Shown: one piece after another, positions 38,051 through 45,536 of the stretch
Layout of the letters: every line of letters begins with the position of its first letter
Numbering within the stretch: position 1 is the first letter of the stretch
NCBI GenBank assembly: GCA_910585815.1
Contig: CAJUFJ010000020.1
Location: 1-56,661, forward strand
From: an uncultured Oscillospiraceae bacterium
GTDB taxonomy: Bacteria > Bacillota > Clostridia > Oscillospirales > Oscillospiraceae
Length of the DNA: 56,661 nucleotides
Reading direction: 5' to 3'
Position numbers and translations under genes: made by a program
Notes under the pieces: model-generated
Seen by the model: only the letters and a program-made list of their open reading frames with translations
Database searches by the model: none
Told to the model about the DNA's origin: nothing

Positions 38051-38629
38051 ATGAAAAATTTTTCTATGCCAGAGCAAGTTTCTCCAACATTAGAAATAGA
38101 TGAATTAATGAGGTTGAAACATAGTCTGGAAAAGAATGTATCAAGGGAAGTTGCGGAAAGCATAATAAAGGAAATTCCGTTATCAATAAATTCAACACCA
38201 GACATTCGAGCCGAGTGGGTAGAAAAACTATCTGCTATTCTTGAAAATAGATTTGATAAAAAAACGGTACAAAACATTCGCCAAGCGTGCTATTGTAATG
38301 AAAATGGCAGATTAGAAGATACAGCAAATAACTTGAAACAACTCTATCTCTCTTTGGATCAGGATTTGCATAGATTTGTCAATGCTTTGAATGAAAATGG
38401 TGCCGGTTGGTTTATTAAAGATAATCAATTATATACAAAAATGTTTTCTTGTGAATGTCCTATGTTAGAAAAAGCAAAAAATTCAAATTCATTAACATGG
38501 TGTCACTGCACTGCTGGATATAACAAAAAATTATTTGAGATCGTTTTTGAAAAACCTGTCTCCGTAGAAGTTGTGCAAAGCATACGGCAAGGATTTGATT
38601 TTTGCCTTTTGAGAATTATAGTCCAATAA
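38051..38629 (+). CDS. DUF6144-like protein, AT-rich and probably transferred
   Basis: This 192-residue protein has two short Cys motifs (CECPM near 134 and WCHCTAGY near 150) and an earlier ACYCNENG, suggesting metal binding. The pattern resembles the uncharacterised DUF6144 family (from recall). Its base composition and codon use (AAA, ATA, TTA, GAA) are markedly more AT-rich than its neighbours, so it was probably acquired from another bacterium. AAGGAG lies before the ATG. It has its own promoter. The sequence between it and the next gene (38630-38735) reads as an interrupted coding remnant. Confidence 0.72.
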   Translation: MKNFSMPEQVSPTLEIDELMRLKHSLEKNVSREVAESIIKEIPLSINSTPDIRAEWVEKLSAILENRFDKKTVQNIRQACYCNENGRLEDTANNLKQLYLSLDQDLHRFVNALNENGAGWFIKDNQLYTKMFSCECPMLEKAKNSNSLTWCHCTAGYNKKLFEIVFEKPVSVEVVQSIRQGFDFCLLRIIVQ

Positions 38630-38741
38630 ATCCCGGATGATCGGTCAGCCATCCATCAACAAGGGATTGCTCCCTTTGGATATTTTGACGCGCGGTTTGA
38701 CGAAGATGCATTTGGCAAGACCAATCTGAGAAGGGATACAT

Positions 38742-39200
38742 ATGGAAGAAAAAATGCTGAAAATACACTGCTCCGGCATTGAAAACGGGAAGTTTCACAT
38801 TGACCACACCGGCCGGGGGGCGGACCGCTCCCCGGAGCTGATTCTGGAAAACCTGTCCCCGGAGGCGGTCACTTTGGCCGTCACCCTGGAGGACATGAGC
38901 CATCCCATAAAGAATTTCACCCACTGGGTAATCTGGAATCTTCCGGCGGCGGACTGCATCCCGGGGGCCATCCCGGCGGGGAAAACGGTGCCCGGCGGCG
39001 GGGTGCAGGGGATGGCCTACGGTCTCCACCGCTACGCCGGCCCCAAGCCGCCCCGGCGGACACAGCACACCTACCGCTTCACCGTCTACGCCCTGGACTG
39101 CGCCCTGGACCTGTCCCCCGCGTCACGAAAAAAAGTCTTTCTGCGGGCGGCGGAGGGGCATATTCTCCAGATTGGAAGCATTTCCGGAGAGTTTGAGTAA
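38742..39200 (+). CDS. YbhB/YbcL-type PEBP family protein
   Basis: This 152-residue protein has the phosphatidylethanolamine-binding protein (Raf kinase inhibitor-like) fold markers of bacterial YbhB/YbcL: RGADRSPELILENL near 27, MSHPIKNFTHWVIWNLP (about 54-70), PAG and the C-terminal HTYRFTVYALD. The usual DPDAP ligand-pocket motif appears altered to EDMSHP. The biological role in bacteria is unclear. The ATG follows AAGGG. It is followed by palindromic repeats and the convergent rubrerythrin gene. Confidence 0.85.
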   Translation: MEEKMLKIHCSGIENGKFHIDHTGRGADRSPELILENLSPEAVTLAVTLEDMSHPIKNFTHWVIWNLPAADCIPGAIPAGKTVPGGGVQGMAYGLHRYAGPKPPRRTQHTYRFTVYALDCALDLSPASRKKVFLRAAEGHILQIGSISGEFE

Positions 39201-39202
39201 GC

Positions 39203-39310
39203 AAAAAGCCTCCCTTGCAAAAGGGAGGGGGACCGCCGGACGTAAGCCCGGTGGTGGAGGGATTCCGTCCCCCCGTCGCTTCGCGGCCCTCCCCCTTCCG
39301 CAAGGGGGCT
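39203..39310 (+). repeat. palindromic repeats between PEBP and rubrerythrin genes
   Basis: CCTCCCTTGCAAAAGGGAGG with a GACCGCCGGACGTAAGCCCGG unit and an inverted CCCTCCCCCTTCCGCAAGGGGG unit. This is the same modular architecture as other repeats, with different stem sequences. Confidence 0.65.
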
Positions 39311-39317
39311 TATGCTT

Positions 39318-39920
39318 TTACGACCACGGCGCCAGCTCAAACCGCACAAAGTACCCCTGGGGGTGGCGGCAGACGGGGCAGTGGGCGGGGGCGGCGGTGG
39401 CCTCCACCACAAAGCCGCAGTGCAGGCACATCCACTGCGTCTCCACGTCGGAAAAAAACAGCTGGTTTTTCTCCATCAGGTCGGCAAACCTGCCGAACCG
39501 GTCCCCGTGGGTCTTCTCCACCTTGGCGATGTTCTCGAACATCTTGCCCACCAGAGGGAAGCCCTCAGACATAGCGGTTTTGGCGAAGTGGTCGTAGTCG
39601 TGCTCCCACTCCTGATACTCGTTGTGCTGGGCGGCGCGCAGGTAGTCCAGCACCCCGGAGTAGATATCCACCGGATAGGTGCCGTCCACCTTGACGGTCT
39701 GGCCGGCGCAGTCCTCCAGGGCGGCATAAAACTGCTTGGCGTGGACCCGCTCCTGCTCGGCGGTAAAGAGGAATACCCCCTGGATGACAGCAAGCCCCGC
39801 CTTGTTGGCCACTCCGGCGGCGATGGTGTAGCGGTTGCGGGCCTGGCTCTCCCCGGCGAAGGCCCGCATGAGATTTTCCCGGGTCTGGCTGTGGAGAAAG
39901 GCCTCGGTTTTGTCGGACAT
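39318..39920 (-). CDS. rbr: rubrerythrin
   Basis: Rubrerythrins are non-haem iron peroxidases that protect anaerobes from hydrogen peroxide. The 200-residue protein has the ferritin-like diiron domain (about 5-150) with ligands in AGESQARNRY and EQERVHAKQF and the second pair around EYQEWEHDYDHF and NIAKVEKTHG, then a C-terminal rubredoxin-like centre (CLHCGFVVE...CPVCRHPQGYF) with two CxxC pairs. GGGAGGG lies before the ATG. It is typical for strict anaerobes. Upstream on its strand is the ECF sigma/anti-sigma pair. Confidence 0.95.
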   Translation of the reverse strand: MSDKTEAFLHSQTRENLMRAFAGESQARNRYTIAAGVANKAGLAVIQGVFLFTAEQERVHAKQFYAALEDCAGQTVKVDGTYPVDIYSGVLDYLRAAQHNEYQEWEHDYDHFAKTAMSEGFPLVGKMFENIAKVEKTHGDRFGRFADLMEKNQLFFSDVETQWMCLHCGFVVEATAAPAHCPVCRHPQGYFVRFELAPWS

Positions 39921-40012
39921 AATAAACCCTCCCTGCGATAGTTTGGATTCCCGCCCTTTCGGGCGGGAATATGAGCATCGCTGTGAGTTCAGTATGTCTC
40001 AAAAGCTGGAAA

Positions 40013-41170
40013 TTATCCGGCGTTGACGGGAATCTTGTTGTCCCCGTACTGCAAATGGTCCACCTGGCTCAGGTCCAGGGGCTGGTCGAAGACGACGAAG
40101 CCCTCCAGCTCCCGCGTGCCGGCCTGGGAATTGCCAAGATCCGTGTCGCGGCCGTGGATGCAGGGGATCGACGTGCCATCCGTCAAAACGATTTCCACAG
40201 GGCCCAGGCCGGCGTCGATCCAGTTGTTGTCCGCCGGCAGGGTGGTGGTGTAGCGGTAGGACAGGCTCAGCGGGGACAGGGACATTTGCTTCACGGTGTT
40301 GGTCACGTCGTAGGCCACGCCCCGGAACTCGTCTTCTGCCTGGGTGCTCCAGGTAAGGCCGTCCACAGCCAGGTCCAGCAGCTGAGATTGGAAATTCAGG
40401 CCAATGTCGAAGGCAAATTCTCCGGTGAAAATGGGGGTATAGGCTTTGTCCGAGTCCTGCGTCCACAGGCCGTGGATGGTAAGCTGCTTGGACACCCCGT
40501 CGTTAAGGGCGATCCCGTCGTCGCTGAGGTTGGTAAACTGCACCACAAATTCCTTTACATTGTCGTTGGGCTCGCTGTCGGGCAGGGGGCGGAAGTTCAG
40601 CTGATAGCCGAAGGTGTCCGCCGGATAGGCCCCCTCCGCAGGCTCCAGAGTGAGGTGGTCGTCCGCCTCGGGGCCAAAGAGCTGATAGCAGGCCCCGTCC
40701 CGCTCCCAGTCCAGGTCGGGCAGGGCGGTCCCCTCCGGGGCCTCCACCCGCAGGCGCAGGTAGTAGACGTTTTCGTCTGCCAGGGCGGCCAGGGGGGTGA
40801 TGCTGGCCCCGTTGTCGGTGACGGCGGCGGGGGCAGCCCCGTCCTGCCCCTCAAAGGTCTGGACCAGCCGGTCGATGGTCTCCATCTGGCCCGGGGTAAG
40901 GGAGTCGTTCCCCCGGGAGAACACATCCCCGAACAGCTCCCCGCCCAGCAGCCGGCCGGCGGCCAGGGCGGAGACGGTAAAGGCGGCCGCCACAGCGGCG
41001 GCGACGAGCAGGCGGGCGGGCTTAAAGCCCCTCTTTCTGGATTTCGTCTCGGTATGAATATTTTTCATGGTAATCTCCTTTATTCTGTTTGAGGAATAGG
41101 GGCTATTTCCGCCCAATTCCACGTCCTCCGCCGGATAGCGGTCCAGCAGGTCCGAAATGTTACGCTTCAC
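40013..41170 (-). CDS. anti-sigma factor-like membrane protein (DUF4179-like)
   Basis: This 385-residue protein has a cytoplasmic N-terminus (KRNISDLLDRYPAEDVEL, about 2-50), one transmembrane helix (about 52-70: LLVAAAVAAAFTVSALAAG) and a large extracytoplasmic domain of about 300 residues with strands such as YYLRLRVEAPEG. This is the DUF4179-type anti-sigma layout of clostridia. The GTG at 41170 has GAGGGG seven bases upstream and overlaps the sigma gene by 11 bases, so the two are translationally coupled. It should hold the sigma factor inactive until an external signal. An internal ATG at codon 35 is an alternative start. Confidence 0.78.
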   Translation of the reverse strand: MKRNISDLLDRYPAEDVELGGNSPYSSNRIKEITMKNIHTETKSRKRGFKPARLLVAAAVAAAFTVSALAAGRLLGGELFGDVFSRGNDSLTPGQMETIDRLVQTFEGQDGAAPAAVTDNGASITPLAALADENVYYLRLRVEAPEGTALPDLDWERDGACYQLFGPEADDHLTLEPAEGAYPADTFGYQLNFRPLPDSEPNDNVKEFVVQFTNLSDDGIALNDGVSKQLTIHGLWTQDSDKAYTPIFTGEFAFDIGLNFQSQLLDLAVDGLTWSTQAEDEFRGVAYDVTNTVKQMSLSPLSLSYRYTTTLPADNNWIDAGLGPVEIVLTDGTSIPCIHGRDTDLGNSQAGTRELEGFVVFDQPLDLSQVDHLQYGDNKIPVNAG

Positions 41171-41711
41171 GGAGAAACCCCTCCCTTGTCAAAATGTCTT
41201 TCAGCTTCATCCGGCCCCGCCGGAGCTTGGTTTTTATGGTGGACTCATTGAGCCCCATTTGGCGGGCAATCTCCTGCACCGTCTGGGCGTAGTAGTAATG
41301 GCGCAGGAAGATTTCCCGGTCCGGCCCGGGCAGGGAGTCCACCGCCTGACGGACCTGCTGCCGTTCCACCGCCCGCTCATATTCGCCGGGCGGGTCGTCG
41401 GGGCCTGGGATGTCCAGGGCGTCCTCCTCCAGGGGGAGGGTCTGGCTAATCTGCCGCAGCCGGTTTTTGGCCTTGTTGCGGGCCACCGCCCCCAGCCAGG
41501 CCTTTACCGACCCCGGCCGCAGGGCCTCGGGCCGGTTCCAGGCGGCCAGAAACACGTCGGAGACAATCTCCTCCCCGTCCTCCGCCGGCATGGCCCCTCG
41601 CAGGATGTGCCACACCACCGCCGAGACGTAGGGGAGATAACGATCCATCAGCCCCTCCAGCCCAGCGGGATTGCCGGCCCGTATTTTGTTGATTATCGCT
41701 TCTTCCCGCAT
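41160..41711 (-). CDS. ECF-type RNA polymerase sigma factor
   Basis: This 183-residue protein has sigma region 2 (about 5-85: LEGLMDRYLPYVSAVVWHIL...EEIVSDVFLAAWNRPEAL) and region 4 (about 120-175: VDSLPGPDREIFLRHYYYAQ, then TVQEIARQMGLNESTIKTKL). Region 3 is absent, as in ECF factors. The ATG at 41711 follows GGGGTG; the frame extends 15 codons further upstream without a better site. It is coupled to the membrane anti-sigma gene that overlaps its end. The stimulus is unknown. Confidence 0.9.
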   Translation of the reverse strand: MREEAIINKIRAGNPAGLEGLMDRYLPYVSAVVWHILRGAMPAEDGEEIVSDVFLAAWNRPEALRPGSVKAWLGAVARNKAKNRLRQISQTLPLEEDALDIPGPDDPPGEYERAVERQQVRQAVDSLPGPDREIFLRHYYYAQTVQEIARQMGLNESTIKTKLRRGRMKLKDILTREGFLREA

Positions 41712-41804
41712 AAGGAACACCCCTGAATTGATTTGAAAGCCGCTTTCACCTATCATATCACACCGGCCGGCCCTTTGGTTTCACCTGGGAGGCGGTCTCT
41801 GCAC

Positions 41805-41834
41805 AAAAAAATCCCCCGGAGCGCGCTCCGGGGG
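41805..41834 (-). terminator. terminator of the VWA-GNAT operon
   Basis: CCCCCGGAGC (41813-41822) and GCTCCGGGGG (41825-41834) form a perfect 10-bp stem; on the minus strand ATTTTTTT follows. Confidence 0.9.
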
Positions 41835-41847
41835 CTCATGTTTGCCC

Positions 41848-42381
41848 TTACAGGTCCAATTTTTTCTCCAGGCAGACCAGCTGCACATCGGGGATGCCGT
41901 TGAACACACAGGGGACGATTCCCGCCTCCCAGTAGCCCAGCCCGGCATAGAGCCGCCGGGCGGCGGTGTTTCTGGCGTTGGTGTCCATGCGGAGGTAGGG
42001 ACAGTTGTGGGTCCGGGCGTACTCCTCGTAGAAGGCCACAAAGGCCTTCCCGCAGCCCCTCCCCCCAAAGGCGGGGTCCACCACCAGGGTGTGGAGCACC
42101 ATCACCTGTTCCGGCGGCACGTCGGGGTAACGCCAGGGAGCCCCGGCGTACTCGGGCACCTGGTTCTGGTCGATTTTGGCGGCGGCGGCAATTACGCCCT
42201 CCCGCTCCAGCACAAACAGGGTCCCCACGTTCAGGGAGGCCAGGGCGGTCTCCTCGGTGGGGTAGACCCCCCGGATCCAGCCCACGGCCGCCCGGCCCTG
42301 TTCCTCCTCGGTTAAAATATGGTCGTAGATGGCGGCCACCTGGGGAATGTCCTGCAAAACCGCCTTTCGGATTCCTTCCAT
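41848..42381 (-). CDS. GNAT family N-acetyltransferase
   Basis: This 177-residue protein has the GNAT fold: an N-terminal strand-helix (IRKAVLQDIPQVAAIYDHIL), the LHTLVVDPAFGGRGCGKAFV motif A (about 107-126; the acetyl-CoA loop reads GGRGCGKA) and LRMDTNARNTAARRLYAGLG (motif B region). The acceptor cannot be predicted. GAGGAGG lies before the ATG at 42381. It begins 14 bases after the VWA-CoxE gene, so the two form an operon ending at the terminator at 41805. Confidence 0.9.
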   Translation of the reverse strand: MEGIRKAVLQDIPQVAAIYDHILTEEEQGRAAVGWIRGVYPTEETALASLNVGTLFVLEREGVIAAAAKIDQNQVPEYAGAPWRYPDVPPEQVMVLHTLVVDPAFGGRGCGKAFVAFYEEYARTHNCPYLRMDTNARNTAARRLYAGLGYWEAGIVPCVFNGIPDVQLVCLEKKLDL

Positions 42382-42395
42382 AATACTTTCCTCCT

Positions 42396-43595
42396 CTATC
42401 TCACCAGCAGCTTTTTCATGCCCTCCTCCAGACCGTCCACGGTGAGGGGGAACATGGGCAGCTCCCGGGCGATGGCGTCGTAGGTCTGGCACCAGTACTC
42501 CCCCCAGTCGGGCCGGCGGCTGGGGTTGAGCCAGACGGTGTGCCGAAAGCGGCCCTTCAGCAGCCGCAGCCAGTCCATGCCGCACTGCGGACCCCCCGCC
42601 CGTTCGCTCCGGCCGTAGTAGCCCCCCATCAGCTCGTAGGGGGCCATCTGTGCGTCCCCCACCAGAATCAGCTTGTAGTCCCCGGGGAGGTTGGACAGCA
42701 CCCAGTCTGTGGGTACGCTGTCCCGGCCCATGAGGGTGGGGGCGTTATACAGCCGCCCATAGGGGCAGTTGTGGAAGTAGTAGACCTTCAGGTCCTTGAA
42801 GTGCCCCGACTTGCTCACCGCCTGAAACAGGGCGGAGCACAACTGGGCGTAGTAGTCCATGGAGCCCCCCGAGTCCATGAGGAGGAGCACCTTCACCGTG
42901 TTCTCCCGGGGGCGCTTGTACCGCACCTTGAGCACGCCCCCGTTGTCCGCGGTGTCTTTAATGGTGCTGTCCACGTCGAACTCGGTAGGGGGGAGGTCCA
43001 CCAGCCCGGAGAACTGCCGCAGGTGGCGCAGGGCCACCTGGAACTGCCGGGTGTCCAAGGTGTTGTCCCGGCGGAAGTCCCGGAATTTCCGCTCCCCCGC
43101 CACCCGGAAGGCCCGGCGGTACATAGACCGCCCGCCCACCCGGATACCCACCGGGGAGAGGCCGGCGTTGCCGAAGGTGGACATGCCATGGGTGCCCACC
43201 CAGTAATTGCCGCCGTTGTGCTCCTCGTTCTGCTCCAGCATCCGCTCCTTCAGCATCTGCTCGATCTCCTCCTCGGAGAACCCCAGGTTTTTCAGGGCCT
43301 GGATTTCGTCCCAGTTGGCATAGTCGGATAATACCTCTGGTTTATTCAGCCAGTCTAATAACTCCTGGGATACCTCCTGCTGAAAGGGGACGTCCTTAAA
43401 ATACTCCAGAAAGGTGCGGTCGAAGGCGTCGAAATCGGCCTCGCTCTTGACCAGCAGGCACCGGGCCAGATGGTAGAAGCCGGTGAAGCTGGCGTTGTGG
43501 AGATTTTTGTGCAGCCCCTCCATCAGGGCCATCCACTCGGTGAGGGACACCTTTAAGCCGTTTCGCCGCAGCAGATATAACAGGTCTTCAAACAT
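42396..43595 (-). CDS. VWA domain-containing CoxE-like protein
   Basis: This 399-residue protein has an N-terminal helical region (about 1-130) and a C-terminal von Willebrand A domain (about 225-395) with the MIDAS motif VLLLMDSGGSMDYYAQL (DxGGS) and a later GD. CoxE-type VWA proteins usually act with a MoxR AAA+ ATPase in metal-centre maturation or complex assembly. No MoxR gene is adjacent here, only a GNAT, so its partner must be elsewhere or lost. GGGAGGG precedes the ATG. Upstream are palindromic repeats and a divergent small membrane-protein operon. Confidence 0.88.
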   Translation of the reverse strand: MFEDLLYLLRRNGLKVSLTEWMALMEGLHKNLHNASFTGFYHLARCLLVKSEADFDAFDRTFLEYFKDVPFQQEVSQELLDWLNKPEVLSDYANWDEIQALKNLGFSEEEIEQMLKERMLEQNEEHNGGNYWVGTHGMSTFGNAGLSPVGIRVGGRSMYRRAFRVAGERKFRDFRRDNTLDTRQFQVALRHLRQFSGLVDLPPTEFDVDSTIKDTADNGGVLKVRYKRPRENTVKVLLLMDSGGSMDYYAQLCSALFQAVSKSGHFKDLKVYYFHNCPYGRLYNAPTLMGRDSVPTDWVLSNLPGDYKLILVGDAQMAPYELMGGYYGRSERAGGPQCGMDWLRLLKGRFRHTVWLNPSRRPDWGEYWCQTYDAIARELPMFPLTVDGLEEGMKKLLVR

Positions 43596-43627
43596 GGCTT
43601 TGCCCTCCCATTCGCGCCAGAATCGTC

Positions 43628-43705
43628 ATGCAGGGAGGGCTCTGCCCTTGCCTGATGCTGGCCGTCTCGAAAAAGGCAAGGGCAGAGCCCTTGCCCTACA
43701 CATTG
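43628..43705 (+). repeat. GGCAAGGG..CCCTTGCC palindromic repeat
   Basis: CAGGGAGGGCTCTGCCCTTGCC and an inverted GGCAAGGGCAGAGCCCTTGC-type unit form a paired palindrome, the same type as at 13775, 25196 and 27773. Confidence 0.65.
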
Positions 43706-43767
43706 TAGCGTCTTTTAGGAAAAAAGGCAAGCCTATTCTTTTCTGCCAAGTTTCATTATTTTTTTGA

Positions 43768-43805
43768 CAAGTATACTTGACAATACAGCCCCACCGTGCT
43801 ATGAT
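43768..43805 (+). promoter_or_regulatory. promoter and palindromic operator of the DUF6442/XRE operon
   Basis: TTGACA (43777-43782) and TATGAT (43800-43805) have a 17-base spacer. The perfect palindrome CAAGTATACTTG (43768-43779) overlaps the -35 box and is a good candidate operator for the XRE protein encoded in the operon at 44515. Confidence 0.75.
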
Positions 43806-43857
43806 ACCCTCAACGGAGGAGGTCACGGCCGGACCAATGCCGGAAAGGAGCTTTTTC

Positions 43858-44193
43858 ATGGATAAAAAAGACATTTTGGAAAAAAGTCAAAAGGAAAACC
43901 AGTTTTCCGATGAGCGGGACCGGCAAATCGAGCAAAAAGCCTGCACTGCCGGCTACCGGGCCGTGATTGCCGTCAACTGTCTCCTGTGCCTGCTGCTGGC
44001 CCTCCAGGAGAAGCTCACCGGCGAGGCTTACGTGGACTGGTGGCCCTTCATGCTGGCGCTGTTCATCTCTAAATCCGCCCACGATTTGACGCTCTACCGC
44101 TATTATCGCAAAAAGTATCATCTTATCATGGGCCTGATTGGCCTGATTCCGCCTGTTCTCACGGTATTTGTGATTTTGAAGAAAGGATTATAA
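43858..44193 (+). CDS. small membrane protein, DUF6442-like
   Basis: This 111-residue protein starts MDKKDILEKSQKENQFSDERD, a charged N-terminal segment typical of DUF6442-like proteins (from recall), and has three hydrophobic segments (about 38-52, 62-76, 88-108). Function is unknown. AAAGGAG precedes the ATG. It is the first gene of an operon with a paralogue, an XRE repressor, a Cys-rich membrane protein and a 49-residue protein, all tightly spaced. Confidence 0.75.
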   Translation: MDKKDILEKSQKENQFSDERDRQIEQKACTAGYRAVIAVNCLLCLLLALQEKLTGEAYVDWWPFMLALFISKSAHDLTLYRYYRKKYHLIMGLIGLIPPVLTVFVILKKGL

Positions 44194-44195
44194 GC

Positions 44196-44510
44196 ATGGA
44201 CAAGGAAAAAATATTGGAAAAAAGCCGCAAAGAAAATGAAAATCAGGACGAGATGGAACGGACCATTACCATCGAGGGGGAGTCCTTCAGCCTGGCTTTT
44301 ACATTAATGGCGGGGCTGGCTATTGTAGTCTTTAATCACCTCCACAATCTGTCTTCCGACAGTGTCATGATTATGTTCTGGACCTCCTGCGTCAGCAACC
44401 GCCTGTACCGTCTCACGAAGCGGAGAAGCACCTCCGACCTGATTACCATGATAATTTCCCTTGTCATTCTGGTGTTTTATGTGGTAAAATACTTCTCACA
44501 GGGATGGTGA
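44196..44510 (+). CDS. small membrane protein, paralogue of the preceding gene
   Basis: This 104-residue protein begins MDKEKILEKSRKENENQDEM, clearly related to the product of the gene before it, and also has three hydrophobic segments (about 32-48, 55-70, 82-100). The start is two bases after the previous stop, and AAGAAAGGA lies inside that gene. The pair arose by duplication and may form a hetero-complex. Function is unknown; linkage to an XRE regulator suggests control by membrane state or an antimicrobial (inference). Confidence 0.75.
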   Translation: MDKEKILEKSRKENENQDEMERTITIEGESFSLAFTLMAGLAIVVFNHLHNLSSDSVMIMFWTSCVSNRLYRLTKRRSTSDLITMIISLVILVFYVVKYFSQGW

Positions 44511-44514
44511 GGGC

Positions 44515-44724
44515 ATGGACGACCAGTTGGTCCTGAAAAATCGGTTAAAGGTGGCCCGGGCGGAGCGGTCCCTGTCCCAGGGGGAGCTGGCCAAGCTGGT
44601 TGGCGTCTCCCGCCAGACCATCAGCTCCATCGAGACGGGCCAGTTCAACCCCACCGCCAAGCTGGCCCTGGTGCTGTGCGTCGCCCTGGATAAGAAGTTT
44701 GAGGAATTATTTTATTTCGACTGA
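44515..44724 (+). CDS. small XRE-family repressor
   Basis: This 69-residue Cro/C1-type protein resembles the YozG-like family: LKNRLKVARAERSLSQGELA, LVGVSRQTISSIETGQFNPT and LALVLCVALDKKFEELFYFD. These often sit downstream of small membrane proteins and autoregulate. It starts five bases after the previous stop. The CAAGTATACTTG palindrome over the operon promoter is the likely operator. Confidence 0.9.
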   Translation: MDDQLVLKNRLKVARAERSLSQGELAKLVGVSRQTISSIETGQFNPTAKLALVLCVALDKKFEELFYFD

Positions 44725-44738
44725 GAGGAGGCCCGCCT

Positions 44739-44924
44739 GTGGAGCCTTTCGCCATTGGACTGTTCGCCGTGGCCGTGATCGGCATTCCCATCGCCATACT
44801 GCTGTTCAACGACTACGGCAAGAAGCGGGGGTGCGGCCGGGGCTGCGCCACCTGCGGAAACCGGGATATCTGCTACCGGAAGAAGAAAAATACCCAACAA
44901 GGAGGTGCAAAGCATGGGGACTGA
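44739..44924 (+). CDS. small Cys-rich membrane protein (FeoB-associated type)
   Basis: This 61-residue protein has one N-terminal transmembrane helix (about 5-25) and a cysteine cluster CGRGCATCGNRDIC (about 32-45), like the FeoB-associated Cys-rich membrane proteins, although no feoB is nearby. The start is a GTG at 44739 with GAGGAGG upstream. The Cys cluster suggests metal binding. Its end overlaps the next gene by 11 bases. Confidence 0.7.
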   Translation: MEPFAIGLFAVAVIGIPIAILLFNDYGKKRGCGRGCATCGNRDICYRKKKNTQQGGAKHGD

Positions 44925-45063
44925 AAAAGAACGCAAGGACACTCAAAAAGCCGTTCTCTATGACCTGCGGCGGCTGTTGAAAAACAGCGGCAAAGACACC
45001 TATTCTGTGGACGAGCTCTGTGATTTGCTGGACACCATAGCCGATGCGAAGGATCAGGAGTAA
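44914..45063 (+). CDS. 49-residue helical protein, last gene of the operon
   Basis: This small protein (MGTEKERKDTQKAVLYDLRR, then a KDTYSVDELCDLLDTIADAK segment) is charged and probably helical. No family was recognised. A perfect GGAGGTG lies seven bases before the ATG, and the overlap with the preceding gene indicates translational coupling. It is shorter than most annotation cut-offs. A hairpin terminator follows at 45070. Confidence 0.65.
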   Translation: MGTEKERKDTQKAVLYDLRRLLKNSGKDTYSVDELCDLLDTIADAKDQE

Positions 45064-45069
45064 CACAAC

Positions 45070-45097
45070 AGCCCGGAACCAAATTGGTTCCGGGCTT
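45070..45097. terminator. hairpin terminator between convergent operons
   Basis: AGCCCGGAACC (45070-45080) and GGTTCCGGGCT (45086-45096) form an 11-bp stem around AAATT. T runs are weak on both sides. Confidence 0.6.
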
Positions 45098-45102
45098 AAC
45101 AT

Positions 45103-45486
45103 TTACTCGTCCTCTTTGGGCTCCTCAATTTTGGCGTCGGGGGCGTTCTTGCCCACGGAGGCGATGCCGTTGAGACAGCTGTCCTTCCGCTTGTAGCCCT
45201 CGCTCTTGCCGATGTTCTCGCCGTTCTTGGCCTTCAGGCGGAAACGGAACTCGCCGGCCTTGTCCTTGTAGACCTCAAACTTGGGGTGGGTCAGCTTCTC
45301 GAAGCCCTCCACCGTCTGATCCTCCACGTGGGCCAGAGCGTTCTTCTGCACCGAGGCGATGCCCCCCTGGCAGCCGGACATGCTGGTGTAGCTCTCGGAG
45401 GCGGTGAGGATTACCTCGCCGTTGCCCGCCTTCAGGTTAAAGGTAAATTCGCCGCCTTTGGTCTTGGTGATCACAAATTTTCCCAT
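45103..45486 (-). CDS. YegP-like DUF1508 protein
   Basis: This 127-residue protein contains two tandem DUF1508 units (about 2-50 and 68-118): KFVITKTKGGEFTFNLKAGN with SESYTSMSGCQGGIASVQKN, and KFEVYKDKAGEFRFRLKAKN with SEGYKRKDSCLNGIASVGKN. The repeats are beta-rich and the role of the family is unknown. AGAAGG lies before the ATG. rnhA lies upstream on the same strand, 50 bases away. Confidence 0.9.
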   Translation of the reverse strand: MGKFVITKTKGGEFTFNLKAGNGEVILTASESYTSMSGCQGGIASVQKNALAHVEDQTVEGFEKLTHPKFEVYKDKAGEFRFRLKAKNGENIGKSEGYKRKDSCLNGIASVGKNAPDAKIEEPKEDE

Positions 45487-45536
45487 TGTATGTGCCTTCT
45501 TTCTCTTTATTTTAAGGTCCGGGTGACCTTGTTCCC

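Noticed and set aside
44739..44924. feoB-linked iron uptake locus
   Set aside because: The Cys-rich protein resembles FeoB-associated ones, but neither feoA nor feoB is present.
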